The notes under the pieces are model-generated. The model was not told the origin of the DNA. It did no database searches and saw nothing but the letters and a program-made list of their open reading frames with translations. Made by a program: the position numbers and the translations under genes. DNA of 64,000 nt from Microbacteriaceae bacterium (GTDB lineage Bacteria > Actinomycetota > Actinomycetes > Actinomycetales > Microbacteriaceae): positions 1-64,000 of the forward strand of contig JAPSJW010000003.1 in assembly GCA_031177985.1 (NCBI GenBank), read 5' to 3'. This document shows, piece after piece, positions 38,436-47,300 of the stretch. How positions within the stretch are numbered: the first letter of the stretch is position 1; each line of letters opens with the position of its first letter.

Positions 38436-39848
38436 GTGACGCAGCGCAGCCTCCTCCCCCGCAGCATTCCGGACGACCAGCAGATCGACCCGGCCGGCAT
38501 CCTGGCTTTCGTCGACGCGGCCGAACAGGAGCTCGACGCCCTCCACTCCTTCATGGTGCTGCGCCACGGCACCGTGGTCGCGGAGGGCTGGTGGGCGCCG
38601 TACTCCCCCGACGTGCCGCACTCGATGTTCTCGGTGAGCAAGAGCTTCACCGCCATCGCCGTCGGCATCGCGGTGCACGAGGGCCTGCTGGGCATCGACG
38701 ACCGGGTGATCGACCTGCTGGCGGATGCCGCGCCGTCGTCCCCGAGCGAGAACCTCGCCGCGATGCGGGTGCGCCACCTGCTCACGATGACGTCGGGCCA
38801 CGCGGTCGACACCGTGAACATCCCCGACCGCGACCGCTACCCGAGCTGGGAGGCGGCGCTGCTCGCGCAGCCCGTCGACCTCGAACCCGGCAGCCAGTTC
38901 GTCTACGACACCGGAGCGACCTATCTGCTGTCGGCGATCCTGCACCGCCTGACCGGCGGGCGCATGCTCGACTACCTGACCCCGCGCCTGCTCAAGCCCC
39001 TGGGCATCGAGGGGGCGGCCTGGGAGCAGTCTCCGACGGGCGTCGACACCGGCGGCTGGGGGCTTGCCATCACGACGGAGCAGCTCGCTGCCTTCGGGCA
39101 GTTCGTGCTGCAGCGCGGCGAGTGGAACGGAGAGCAGCTGGTGCCCGCCGACTGGGTCGAAGCGGCCATCGCCTTCCAGGTGCCGACCGTGCACGCGAAC
39201 ACCTCTCCCGACGGGTCGCTGGGCTACGGCTATCAGTTCTGGCGCGGGCAGCACGGATCGGTGCGAGCGGATGGCGCGTTCGGTCAGCTCGCGATCGTGC
39301 TCGCCGAGCAGGATGCGGTGGTGGTCACGACCTCCGGCGTCCAGGAGATCCAGCCCCTGCTCGACCTCGTCTGGCGGCACCTGCTGCCCGCCTTCGACCG
39401 GCCGAGCACCGCATCCGCCGAGGATTTGGCGAGCAGGCTCTCCTCGCTCGCCCTCCCGATGGTCGGCCGCACCGTGGAGCCGGGCGCAGCATCCGTTGTC
39501 GGTCGACGGTATCGGCTCGCGGCCAACGGCGCCGGCCTCGAAGCGGTCACGGTGCGCGAGAGCTCGGTGACGCTCGAGACTCCGCTCGGCGCCATTCTGC
39601 TCGAATGGAACGAGGAGGGGTGGCGGCAGGGCAGCTCACCGCTGCCGGACGGCACGCCGAAGCGCATCGAGTCGAGCGGCGGCTGGACGACGCCGGAGAC
39701 GCTCGAGGTACGTTCCGTCTACGTCGAGACACCGTTCGCGACGACTCTCACTCTGCGCTTCGAGGCGGATGAGGTCGCGCTCGACTTCCGCCAGAACGTC
39801 GACTTCGACTCGACCGAGCTCGCCCGCACCAGGGGCCGCGCGGACTGA
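38436..39848 (+). CDS. Serine hydrolase of the beta-lactamase/esterase class C family
   Basis: A 470-residue penicillin-binding-protein-like enzyme. The SxxK motif is Ser66-Val-Ser-Lys69 in FSVSKSF. The expected Y-x-N reads Tyr157-Asp-Thr159 (VYDTGATYLLS). A C-terminal beta-rich extension (about residues 350-470) follows the catalytic domain. There is no signal peptide, so it is probably cytosolic and esterase- or amidase-like rather than a beta-lactamase. GGAAGGA precedes the GTG at 38436. Its stop overlaps the next ATG (TGATG). Confidence 0.88.
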   Translation: MTQRSLLPRSIPDDQQIDPAGILAFVDAAEQELDALHSFMVLRHGTVVAEGWWAPYSPDVPHSMFSVSKSFTAIAVGIAVHEGLLGIDDRVIDLLADAAPSSPSENLAAMRVRHLLTMTSGHAVDTVNIPDRDRYPSWEAALLAQPVDLEPGSQFVYDTGATYLLSAILHRLTGGRMLDYLTPRLLKPLGIEGAAWEQSPTGVDTGGWGLAITTEQLAAFGQFVLQRGEWNGEQLVPADWVEAAIAFQVPTVHANTSPDGSLGYGYQFWRGQHGSVRADGAFGQLAIVLAEQDAVVVTTSGVQEIQPLLDLVWRHLLPAFDRPSTASAEDLASRLSSLALPMVGRTVEPGAASVVGRRYRLAANGAGLEAVTVRESSVTLETPLGAILLEWNEEGWRQGSSPLPDGTPKRIESSGGWTTPETLEVRSVYVETPFATTLTLRFEADEVALDFRQNVDFDSTELARTRGRAD

Positions 39849-40684
39849 TGCCCGACCTCACGGGCATCGCCGACGAGCTCTACGCCCTCGACCTCGACGA
39901 CTTCACGGCGACGAGGAACGACCGGGCGAAGCAGCTGCGCGGCGACGACCGCACACTGTCGGACGCCGTGAAGGCGCTGCCGAAGCCGAGTGCGGCGGCG
40001 TGGGCAGCCAACCTCCTCGTGCGGGAGCGCAGCGCCGAGATCGACCAGCTGCTCGAACTGGGTGCCACCCTGCAGGAGGCGCAGGAGGACCTCGACGCGG
40101 CGACGCTCCGTACCCTGACCAAGCAGCGCAGGCAGCTCGTCTCGGCGCTCGCGCGGCAGGCCGCCGACCTCACCGAGGAGCGGGGGCACCGCATCAACCC
40201 GGGGGCCGTCACCGAGGTCGAGGCGACCCTGCATGCCGCGCTCTCCGACCCTGAGGCCGGCACCGCCCTGCGCACCGCCCGCTTGACCCGGTCGCTGCGT
40301 TCGAGCGGGCTCGACCCGGTGGATCTCACGGATGCGGTGGCCGGCGACCCCGGCACCGCACGCCCTCGCCCCAAGCGGGAGAAGAAGGACGACGGTCGCG
40401 CACGAGAGCTCGCGCTGGCGCGACAGGAGCTGGACGAGGCGGAGCAGGCGCTGGACCAGGCGCGGGATCGGCAGACCGAGGCCGACGAGCGGGTGGACGA
40501 ACTGCGTGCCGAGCGCGCGAAGCTCGAGGAGGAGCTGGAGGAGCTGCGGAGGCGGCTGGCGGAACTGCGGCGCTCGGTGCGGGACGCGGAGGACGAGGCG
40601 AGCGCCGCATCCGATGCCGTCGACGACGCCGAGACCGCCGCGGACGACGCGCGCGAGCGGGTGGACCGGCTCTCCGCCGGCTGA
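39848..40684 (+). CDS. Coiled-coil hypothetical protein
   Basis: A 278-residue protein. The N-terminal domain (about 1-150) has DDFTATRNDRAKQLRGDDRTLSDAVKALPKPSAAAWAANLLVR, a pattern seen in actinobacterial hypothetical proteins. The C-terminal part (about 175-275) is a long, highly charged coiled coil (ELALARQELDEAEQALDQAR, then EELEELRRRLAELRRS). No membrane segment or catalytic motif is seen. It is co-translated with the serine hydrolase through TGATG. A role in assembly or binding is likely but undefined. Confidence 0.78.
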   Translation: MPDLTGIADELYALDLDDFTATRNDRAKQLRGDDRTLSDAVKALPKPSAAAWAANLLVRERSAEIDQLLELGATLQEAQEDLDAATLRTLTKQRRQLVSALARQAADLTEERGHRINPGAVTEVEATLHAALSDPEAGTALRTARLTRSLRSSGLDPVDLTDAVAGDPGTARPRPKREKKDDGRARELALARQELDEAEQALDQARDRQTEADERVDELRAERAKLEEELEELRRRLAELRRSVRDAEDEASAASDAVDDAETAADDARERVDRLSAG

Positions 40685-40718
40685 GGGAACCGGGCGACTC
40701 TCGCGAGCCGCGGCGCAC

Positions 40719-40767
40719 AGAACAGGGACCCGCACCCAGCCCACGGGGTACGGGTCCCTGCTGTTCT
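40719..40767. terminator. Bidirectional hairpin terminator
   Basis: AGAACAG and GGACCCG pair with CGGGTCC and CTGTTCT, with a small bulge, between the convergent coiled-coil and LATTG-protein genes. Confidence 0.7.
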
Positions 40768-40771
40768 CAGG

Positions 40772-42529
40772 TCAGGCCTTGCGTCTCCGCGCGGCGACCA
40801 CCGCGAGTCCACCCATCAGCATCAGAGCGAACGCCGCCAGGAAGCCGGCGTCGGGCTCGGCTCCCGTCGTGGCGAGGTTTCCGGTGCCACTGGGGCGGGG
40901 CGGGTTGTGCACGGCCGGGGGCGTGTAAGGCTCCTCCGGCAGTGTCGGCAGGTCGCACTCCTCGAGCTCGTCCTCAGTGAGGGCGCGCTCCGAGTACTCG
41001 ACCATCGTCTCCACCAGGGTTGTTCCGTAGTAGGTGCGAGTCGTGGTCGTGATCCAGACGGTTCCGTCGGTGTCCTCATCGCTGGGGCACATCACGTCCT
41101 CGTCCACATCCACGTTCACGGTGACACACTTCGTGTCCTCACTCGGAACGACGAACGAAGGCTGCGCGTCATTGAACGTTCCCGTCAGGTTGACATCGCT
41201 GTGCTCACCCTTGCCGATAGCGTTCACCGACACGTGGATCGGGTTCTTGCCCTCCTTCAGCACGTAGCCTCCGGGCGAGTTCTCGCTCGCTACGAACTTG
41301 CAGACCCAGACCTTCTTGTCCTCCGGGCACTCGATGACGGCCAGAGCTGCTGCTGCCGCCATGTCGTCGGGGCACTCCTCGATCACGCACTCCTCGAGCT
41401 CCTCCTCTGTCAGGGCACGCTCGGAGTACTCGATCTTGGTGTCGACGAGAGTGGTTCCGTAGTAGGTCTTGGTCGTCGTTGTGATCTCGACTGTGCCGTC
41501 CAGGTCCTCATCAGAGGGGCAGATGACTTCCTCATCCACGACTACCGTCGTGTGCACACAGAGCGTGACATCGTCGCTGGGAACGACGAACGAAGGCTGC
41601 TTGTCGTTGAACGTCCCCGTGTCGTTGACGTCATCGCCGAGGGCGTTCTCCGACACGTGGATCGGGTTCTTGCCCTCCTTCAGCACAAACCCTCCGGGCG
41701 AGTTCTCACTCGCGACGAACTTGCAGACCCAGACCTTCTTGTCCTCCTCGAGAGGGGGGCACTCGGCGAGCTCGGCTTCGGTCAGCAGACGGTGGCTGTA
41801 CTCGACGGAGACGCTGGCCTTGAACCCTCCGAACCAGATGGTCGTGGTGGTCGTGATGTTCACGAGGCCGTCGAACTCAACGGTGGGACAGATGATGTCC
41901 TCGTCGATGTCGATCACGACGTTGAAGCACAGCGTCACGTCGTCAGCGTCGACCACGAAGGACGGCTGGGCGTCGCTGAAGACACCGTCCATATTGGTGT
42001 CGTCGCCGAGAGTGTTGACCGACACGTGGATCGGGTTCTTGCCGTCCTTCAGCACGTAGCCGCCGGGAGCGTTCTCACTCGCGACGAACTTGCAGACGAA
42101 GACCTTGTCGTTTTCTTCAGGGTCCTTCGGGTCCTTCGGGTCCTTCGGGTCCTTCAGCTCCTCGACCGGCTTCGCAGCGGGATCGACGACCTTGGCGCTC
42201 AGGGACGACACCGGGGGGTCGGTCCCAGAAGCCTGGTCCTCTACGGGTGCCGGGGGCGTTTCTACGGGTGCCTCAACCGGAACGGGCTCGGGAGCCGGAG
42301 GCGCAGGCGGGGGCGGAGGTGCTACCTCGGCCGGCGGCGCGGGCGGCGGGTCTACAGGAGCGATCTCTTCGACAGCCGGCGGAGCGGGCTCCGGGGCGGG
42401 AGGTGCGGTCTCCTGAACGACAGTGGTGTCGGTTGGTGTTTCATCGGCGATGGAAGCACCGGCCGCGCCCGCGAGGGCGAGTCCGGCGCCGAGGATCGCG
42501 CTCGTACAGAGAGCGAGGATCTTGCGCAT
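40772..42529 (-). CDS. LATTG-anchored surface protein with three cysteine-rich repeats
   Basis: A 585-residue secreted wall protein. Residues 1-28 are a signal peptide and about 35-140 a Pro/Glu-rich stalk containing four KDP units. Three tandem domains follow at about 141-257, 262-381 and 404-526. Each begins K-V-[FW]-V-C-K-F-V-A-S-E-N with GKNPIHVS, and each has several cysteines and a Thr-rich ITTTT segment. The end is a sorting signal: LATTG at 552-556, a hydrophobic helix and RRRKA, as used by class E-type sortases. GGAG precedes the ATG. Likely an adhesin or surface-layer component. Confidence 0.88.
   Translation of the reverse strand: MRKILALCTSAILGAGLALAGAAGASIADETPTDTTVVQETAPPAPEPAPPAVEEIAPVDPPPAPPAEVAPPPPPAPPAPEPVPVEAPVETPPAPVEDQASGTDPPVSSLSAKVVDPAAKPVEELKDPKDPKDPKDPEENDKVFVCKFVASENAPGGYVLKDGKNPIHVSVNTLGDDTNMDGVFSDAQPSFVVDADDVTLCFNVVIDIDEDIICPTVEFDGLVNITTTTTIWFGGFKASVSVEYSHRLLTEAELAECPPLEEDKKVWVCKFVASENSPGGFVLKEGKNPIHVSENALGDDVNDTGTFNDKQPSFVVPSDDVTLCVHTTVVVDEEVICPSDEDLDGTVEITTTTKTYYGTTLVDTKIEYSERALTEEELEECVIEECPDDMAAAAALAVIECPEDKKVWVCKFVASENSPGGYVLKEGKNPIHVSVNAIGKGEHSDVNLTGTFNDAQPSFVVPSEDTKCVTVNVDVDEDVMCPSDEDTDGTVWITTTTRTYYGTTLVETMVEYSERALTEDELEECDLPTLPEEPYTPPAVHNPPRPSGTGNLATTGAEPDAGFLAAFALMLMGGLAVVAARRRKA
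42119..42156. repeat. Tandem 9-bp repeat (GGGTCCTTC, four copies)
   Basis: Four in-frame copies encode the KDP repeats of the surface protein's stalk. Slippage would change stalk length by three residues per unit without a frameshift. Confidence 0.85.
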
Positions 42530-42965
42530 GAGAATTCTCCGATCGCCTCGACTTCGAGGCGGCTTGCGAGAGTGTGCAGGGGTGGCGCAGAGGCAAGCGG
42601 GGCAAGCGGGCATGCAGGAGCGTCTCGTGACGTCTTCCGGGCGGGGCGCATCGACGTCGGCTGCGCGGCGACTCTGAAGAGTCACGACGGACGGCGTGGT
42701 TAGGGCCGTCGGCGGGATATCGGGTGATGGTACGGACAGTTCGGGGAAACTCGGGTGACGTTCCGCTCGAGTGCGTAGAGGCAGTTGTCCCAGGTCTGCA
42801 ACCTAGCATGTCCCCCATATTGTGGACAACGCTTTGACCCCATTCCGGGGCACACCGTAGCAGGTCCCCTGAAATGCCGACAGACGGTTCCGTCCACAGT
42901 TCTTCAGGAGGAGGTTGGGAGTGCGTCACCCCACCGGTGGCACGACTCAGGGAAGGACGACGACG
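42530..42965. other. 436-bp divergent regulatory gap
   Basis: No gene is supported. A 65-codon minus-strand frame at 42700-42897 lacks a ribosome binding site and actinobacterial codon use. The region holds the surface protein's 5' palindrome (42544-42561), a GTTGTCC...GGACAAC pair around 42784-42828, and the leader of the gene at 42966. Its G+C appears lower than that of the neighbours. Confidence 0.45.
42544..42561 (-). promoter_or_regulatory. Palindrome at the 5' leader of the surface-protein gene
   Basis: CGCCTCGA-AG-TCGAGGCG on the minus strand is a perfect 8-2-8 inverted repeat. It ends about 7 nt before the GGAG ribosome binding site and 14 nt before the ATG at 42529. It may be an operator or an mRNA hairpin affecting translation. 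Confidence 0.5.
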
Positions 42966-43331
42966 ATGACCGACTATCCCGCCAACCAGCAGCCAGCGGG
43001 CTACCCCCAGAATCAGCAGCCCGGCGCCTACCAGAATCAGCAGCCGAACGCCTATCAGCAGAACGCCGGCAGCCCAGTCCCTCCGCCACCGGCTCACCGA
43101 TCGCGCTTCGCCGAGACCAAGGCGTTCTACAAGACGAGCGAGTTCATCGCCTACGTCGTCGCCGTGCTCGCGGTGCTCATCGCCTCCGCCCTCGTCGACA
43201 ACGGCGAAGACGGCCAGGGATTCGGTGCGGTCGACGCATGGTGGTTCGTCACCGTGCTGACCGCCGCCTACATGATCTCTCGCGGACTCGCGAAGTCGGG
43301 CGTGCGCAAGGGTCACGACGACGACCGCTAG
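42966..43331 (+). CDS. Gln/Pro/Tyr-rich N-terminal membrane protein
   Basis: A 121-residue protein. The first 40 residues are a low-complexity QNQQPxAYQ-type repeat, probably disordered and cytosolic. Residues about 57-105 hold two membrane helices (IAYVVAVLAVLIASALVDN and WWFVTVLTAAYMISRGLA). GGAAGGA lies 9 nt before the ATG at 42966. A strong terminator follows. Proteins of this kind are widespread in Microbacteriaceae with no known role. Confidence 0.82.
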   Translation: MTDYPANQQPAGYPQNQQPGAYQNQQPNAYQQNAGSPVPPPPAHRSRFAETKAFYKTSEFIAYVVAVLAVLIASALVDNGEDGQGFGAVDAWWFVTVLTAAYMISRGLAKSGVRKGHDDDR

Positions 43332-43349
43332 CCGGGCAAACCGGTAAGC

Positions 43350-43380
43350 GCCGCTCCCACTTCGGCGGGAGCGGCCCTTT
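43350..43380 (+). terminator. Hairpin terminator
   Basis: GCCGCTCCC (43350-43358) pairs perfectly with GGGAGCGGC (43367-43375), followed by CCTTT. It lies after the gene ending at 43331. Confidence 0.85.
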
Positions 43381-43437
43381 CGTTGCGCTGAAGAACGGCG
43401 TTTCCGCGCTCTGCCCCGAAACGCCGGAGTGCGGCGA

Positions 43438-43860
43438 CTACTCCGCTGGGCGTTCCTGGAGTGCGCGCTTGCGGGCTCGCGTGGACTGCATGAACCGTCG
43501 AATGAGCATCCCGAATACGATCGCCCAAAGCAGCGCCGCGAACACCCAGCTCGTTCCGAGGTCGCCTGGGACGGAGAGTCCGCCCCCGCGCAGGAGGTCG
43601 ACCCACACGTCGTGCAGGACGGCACTCCCGAGGGAGAGCGGTCCGCCGGCGACCATGAGAACGACGAAGCCGTATCCGTGCGCACCCCCTCCGCCCAGCA
43701 GGGGAACGGCGACAATCAGCAGCGGGATCAGCACGACCGCCGTGATGGCCCACGCTGTCGCCTCGGTGCGGTTCGACCGGCGATGCCGCAGGTTGAAAGC
43801 GCCGAGCGCTGCCGCCGCGGAGAGCGCGGGGACGAGATCGAGCAGGGCCAGCCAGGTCAT
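43438..43860 (-). CDS. Hypothetical membrane protein (about 4 TM)
   Basis: A 140-residue protein with four hydrophobic segments, including LLDLVPALSAAAALGAFNL and FAALLWAIVFGMLIRRF, and a basic C-terminus. No family signature is recognised. TAGCGT ends 6 nt before the ATG at 43860, so it is probably leaderless. It is divergent from the GGCT-like gene, whose own -10 box is 32 bp away. Confidence 0.7.
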   Translation of the reverse strand: MTWLALLDLVPALSAAAALGAFNLRHRRSNRTEATAWAITAVVLIPLLIVAVPLLGGGGAHGYGFVVLMVAGGPLSLGSAVLHDVWVDLLRGGGLSVPGDLGTSWVFAALLWAIVFGMLIRRFMQSTRARKRALQERPAE

Positions 43861-43915
43861 AGGGGCACGCTATCGGTGCGAAGCGCCGACAGCGACAGCC
43901 TCCTAGGCTCCGTAC

Positions 43916-44266
43916 GTGACCCACCTCGTCTTCTCCTTCGGCACCCTCCAGCTCGAGTCCGTGCAACAGGCGCTGTACCTGCGCGCCGTCCCGATGCAGC
44001 CGGATGAGCTGCGCGGGTACCGGGTCGGCCGCCTGCGCATCACCGACCCGGCCGTCATCGCCGCGAGCGGCAGCGATATCCATCCGGCGCTGGTGGCAGA
44101 CGAGGCGGGAACTGTGGAGGGCAGGGTGCTCGAACTCTCGGAGGAGGAGCTCGCCCGTACCGACGAGTACGAGAGTGTCGGGTACGAGCGGGTGGAAGTC
44201 GTCCTGGCCTCGGGGCGAATCGCCTGGATCTACTTGCCGCGAGATGCGACCCAGGTGCTCGAGTAA
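43916..44266 (+). CDS. Gamma-glutamylcyclotransferase-like (AIG2) protein
   Basis: A 116-residue GGCT-fold protein. The substrate loop FSFGTLQLESVQ near the start corresponds to the YG[ST]L pocket, and GRVLELSEEELARTDEYESVGYERVEV holds the catalytic Glu region. Such enzymes cyclise gamma-glutamyl-amino compounds to 5-oxoproline. TAGGCT ends 6 nt before the GTG (leaderless). Confidence 0.88.
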   Translation: MTHLVFSFGTLQLESVQQALYLRAVPMQPDELRGYRVGRLRITDPAVIAASGSDIHPALVADEAGTVEGRVLELSEEELARTDEYESVGYERVEVVLASGRIAWIYLPRDATQVLE

Positions 44267-44376
44267 CGAAACTTGCGAAAAGCGGACCGGAACTTCTTCC
44301 GGTTAATTGTTGCTGCGCCCGTCTATTGGTGCTTACAGTGAGGGTCATCTTGCTGTCCCACGCGCAAAGGAGCGCC

Positions 44377-47300
44377 ATGAAACGGCTACGCGTCCTCGAA
44401 AGTATCGGAACCGGCATCGCCACGGGAGCACTGCTCCTCGGGATGGCGGCGGCGACGCCAGCAGCGGCCGAACCGGTCGCCGTGATCTCGACTGACTTCG
44501 AGGACGGCACCCTCGGTCCCTGGCAGCAGAGCGGCGGTCCGGCACTCACGGTCGTCGACGTCGACGGGGGCAAGGCGTTGCAGGTGGCGAACCGCGCCGC
44601 GGACTTCGACGGCATCCAGACTCCCCCCGGAGCGTTCGCCGACCTGGAGCCCGGCACCTACACCTTCTCGATGCGGGCGAAGCTCGCCGACGGCACCGCC
44701 GGCAGCACGGGCGTGCGCTTCGTGATGAAGCCCGCCTACACCTGGATCGGCAACACGACGATGACCGCAGACGCGTGGACCACCGTCACCGGCACCCTCC
44801 CCATCACCGCCGAGACCGACACGAGCGCGCTGCAGGTCTACATAGGCACGGGCAATCTCGACCCTGTCGCGCCCTACACCTACCTGATCGACGACCTTGT
44901 CATCACCGGCGGGACGAGCGGCGGAGGCGGCGAGCCCGACCCCGACTTCGTGCCGGGAGGCGCCGTGAACCCCACCGCCACGCCGGTCGTCGCGGCGCAG
45001 GGCACCGGCAACGTGTCGGCCCTCACCTTCGACGACGGACCGAACGGCGCCACCACCGCCGCGATCCTCGACTTCCTCGCCGAGAACGACATCAAGGCGG
45101 TCTTCTGCGTCATCGGCCAGAACATCGAGGCGCCCGGCGGCGCCGACCTGCTGAAGCGGATGGTGGCCGAGGGCCACGTGCTCTGCAACCACACCACCGG
45201 CTACGCGGACATGGGGTCGTGGACGCCCGAGCAGATCGAGGCCGACCTCAAGGAGAACCTCGAGATCATCCGCACCGCGGTCGGCGACCCGAACGCCAAG
45301 GTGCCGTTCTTCCGGGCACCGAACGGCAGCTGGGGCCAGACCCGCGAGGTCGCGGTCGAGCTGGGCATGCAGCCTCTCGCCGTCACCAACACGATCAGCG
45401 ACTGGGAGACGCAGGACGTCGACACCCTCACCGCCAACCTCCGCACCGCCATGAAGCCGGGCGAGCTCGTGCTCGTGCACGACGGCGGCGGCGACCGCGA
45501 GGGCACCCGTCAGGCAGTCCAGACCGTCGTCACCGAGCGCCTCGCCGACGGCTGGACGTTCACGCTCCCCGTCGGGACCCCGGCCCAGACCGGCAGCGAG
45601 AGCACGCTCAGCACCGACTTCGAGGACGGCCTCGACGGATGGGCGCCCCGCGCCGACGCGTCGGGAGCGGCGATCGTCGAGGTCACCACGACCGAGGCAC
45701 ACGGCGGAGCCCAGTCCGCGATCGTGCGCGACCGTGTCTCGGAGGGGCAGGGCATCGGGCACGACGTGACCGGCATCCTCCTTCCCGGCACAAGCTACGA
45801 GGTCTCGGCGTGGATCAAGTTTCCCGCCGGTCAGACATCCGGCAACGTATGGCTGAGCCTCGCGAACACCGTCGGCGGCACGACCACCTACAGCACCCTC
45901 GGCCAGTTCACCGGCATGTCGAACAGCGAGTGGGTGCAGGTGAAGCAGACCTTCCAGATGCCCGCCGGCGACTCCGCGCTGCTCTACTTCGAGACCGCGT
46001 ACCAGGGCGGCAACACCTCCGACTTCCTCATCGACGACATCGTCGTGCGGCAGCCGGAGCCCGGTCAGGTGCAGGACCTCGAGCCGATCAAGGACACCGT
46101 CGACTTCCCGGTCGGCGTGGCCATCGACTCCCGCGAGACGACGGGTGCAGCGGCCGAACTGCTGCTGCGTCACTTCAACCAGGTGACGAGCGAGAACTAC
46201 ATGAAGCCGGAGGCCTGGTACAACGCGGAGGGCGTCTTCACGCCGCATCCCGAGGCCGACACCCTCATGGAGTTTGCGGCCGAGAACGACCTCGGTGTGT
46301 ACGGGCACGTGCTCGTCTGGCACGGGCAGACGCCCGCGTGGTTCTTCGACCACGAGGACGGCACCGACCTCACGACGAGCGAAGCCGACCAGCAGCTGCT
46401 GCGCGACCGGATGCGGGAGCACATCTTCAACGTCGCCGAGCACCTCGCCACCACCTACGGCGAGTTCGGCAGCGAGACGAACCCGCTCTACGCGTTCGAC
46501 GTCGTCAACGAGGTCGTCAACGACGGCGCCGAGTTCGAGGACGGCCTGCGCCGCAGCGAGTGGTACCGCATCCTCGGTGAGCAGTTCATCGACCTCGCGT
46601 TCGAGTACGCGGATGAGGCGTTCAACGACGTCTACGCCGCCGAGGGAAGCGACCGGCCGGTGACCCTGTTCATCAACGACTACAACACCGAGCAGGGCGG
46701 CAAGCAGGGGCGCTACCTGGCGCTCGTCGAGCGGCTTCTCGAGCGTGGCGTTCCGATCGACGGAGTGGGGCACCAGTTCCACCTGAGCCTCGCGACCCCG
46801 GTCGACAGCCTGGGCGCCGCTCTCGACGCCTTCGACGACCTGGGCCTCATCCAGGCGGTCACCGAGCTCGACGTCACGACGGGCACCCCCGTCACCGAGG
46901 CGAAGCTCATCGAGCAGGGCTACTTCTACCGGGATGCGTTCCGCCAGTTCCGGGAGCGCAGCGACGACCTGTTCTGCGTCACGGTCTGGGGACTCACCGA
47001 CGGACGCAGCTGGCGCGCGAGCTCCGGCGCCCCGCTGGTGTTCAACGACGCGTTGCAGGCGAAGCCCGCCTACTACGGGATCGTCGACGGCGAGCTGCCG
47101 GCTCCCCTGCGCACCGCGAATGTGTTCCAGGGCTCGCCCGAGCTGGACGCCGACGCGCTGGCCTGGCGTCAGCTCCCCCTGCAGCGGATCGCGGAGGGCT
47201 CGGCGTTCCAGCTGCGCTGGGAGCCCGACCACCTCACCGCCTACGTGACCGTCACCGATGACTCGGTCGACGCATCCGACGGCGTCGAGTTCGAGTGGCA

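Noticed and set aside
42700-42897. A 65-codon minus-strand reading frame in the regulatory gap
   Set aside because: No ribosome binding site or TANNNT box lies at its start, composition is unlike a high-G+C gene, and it has no recognisable motif.
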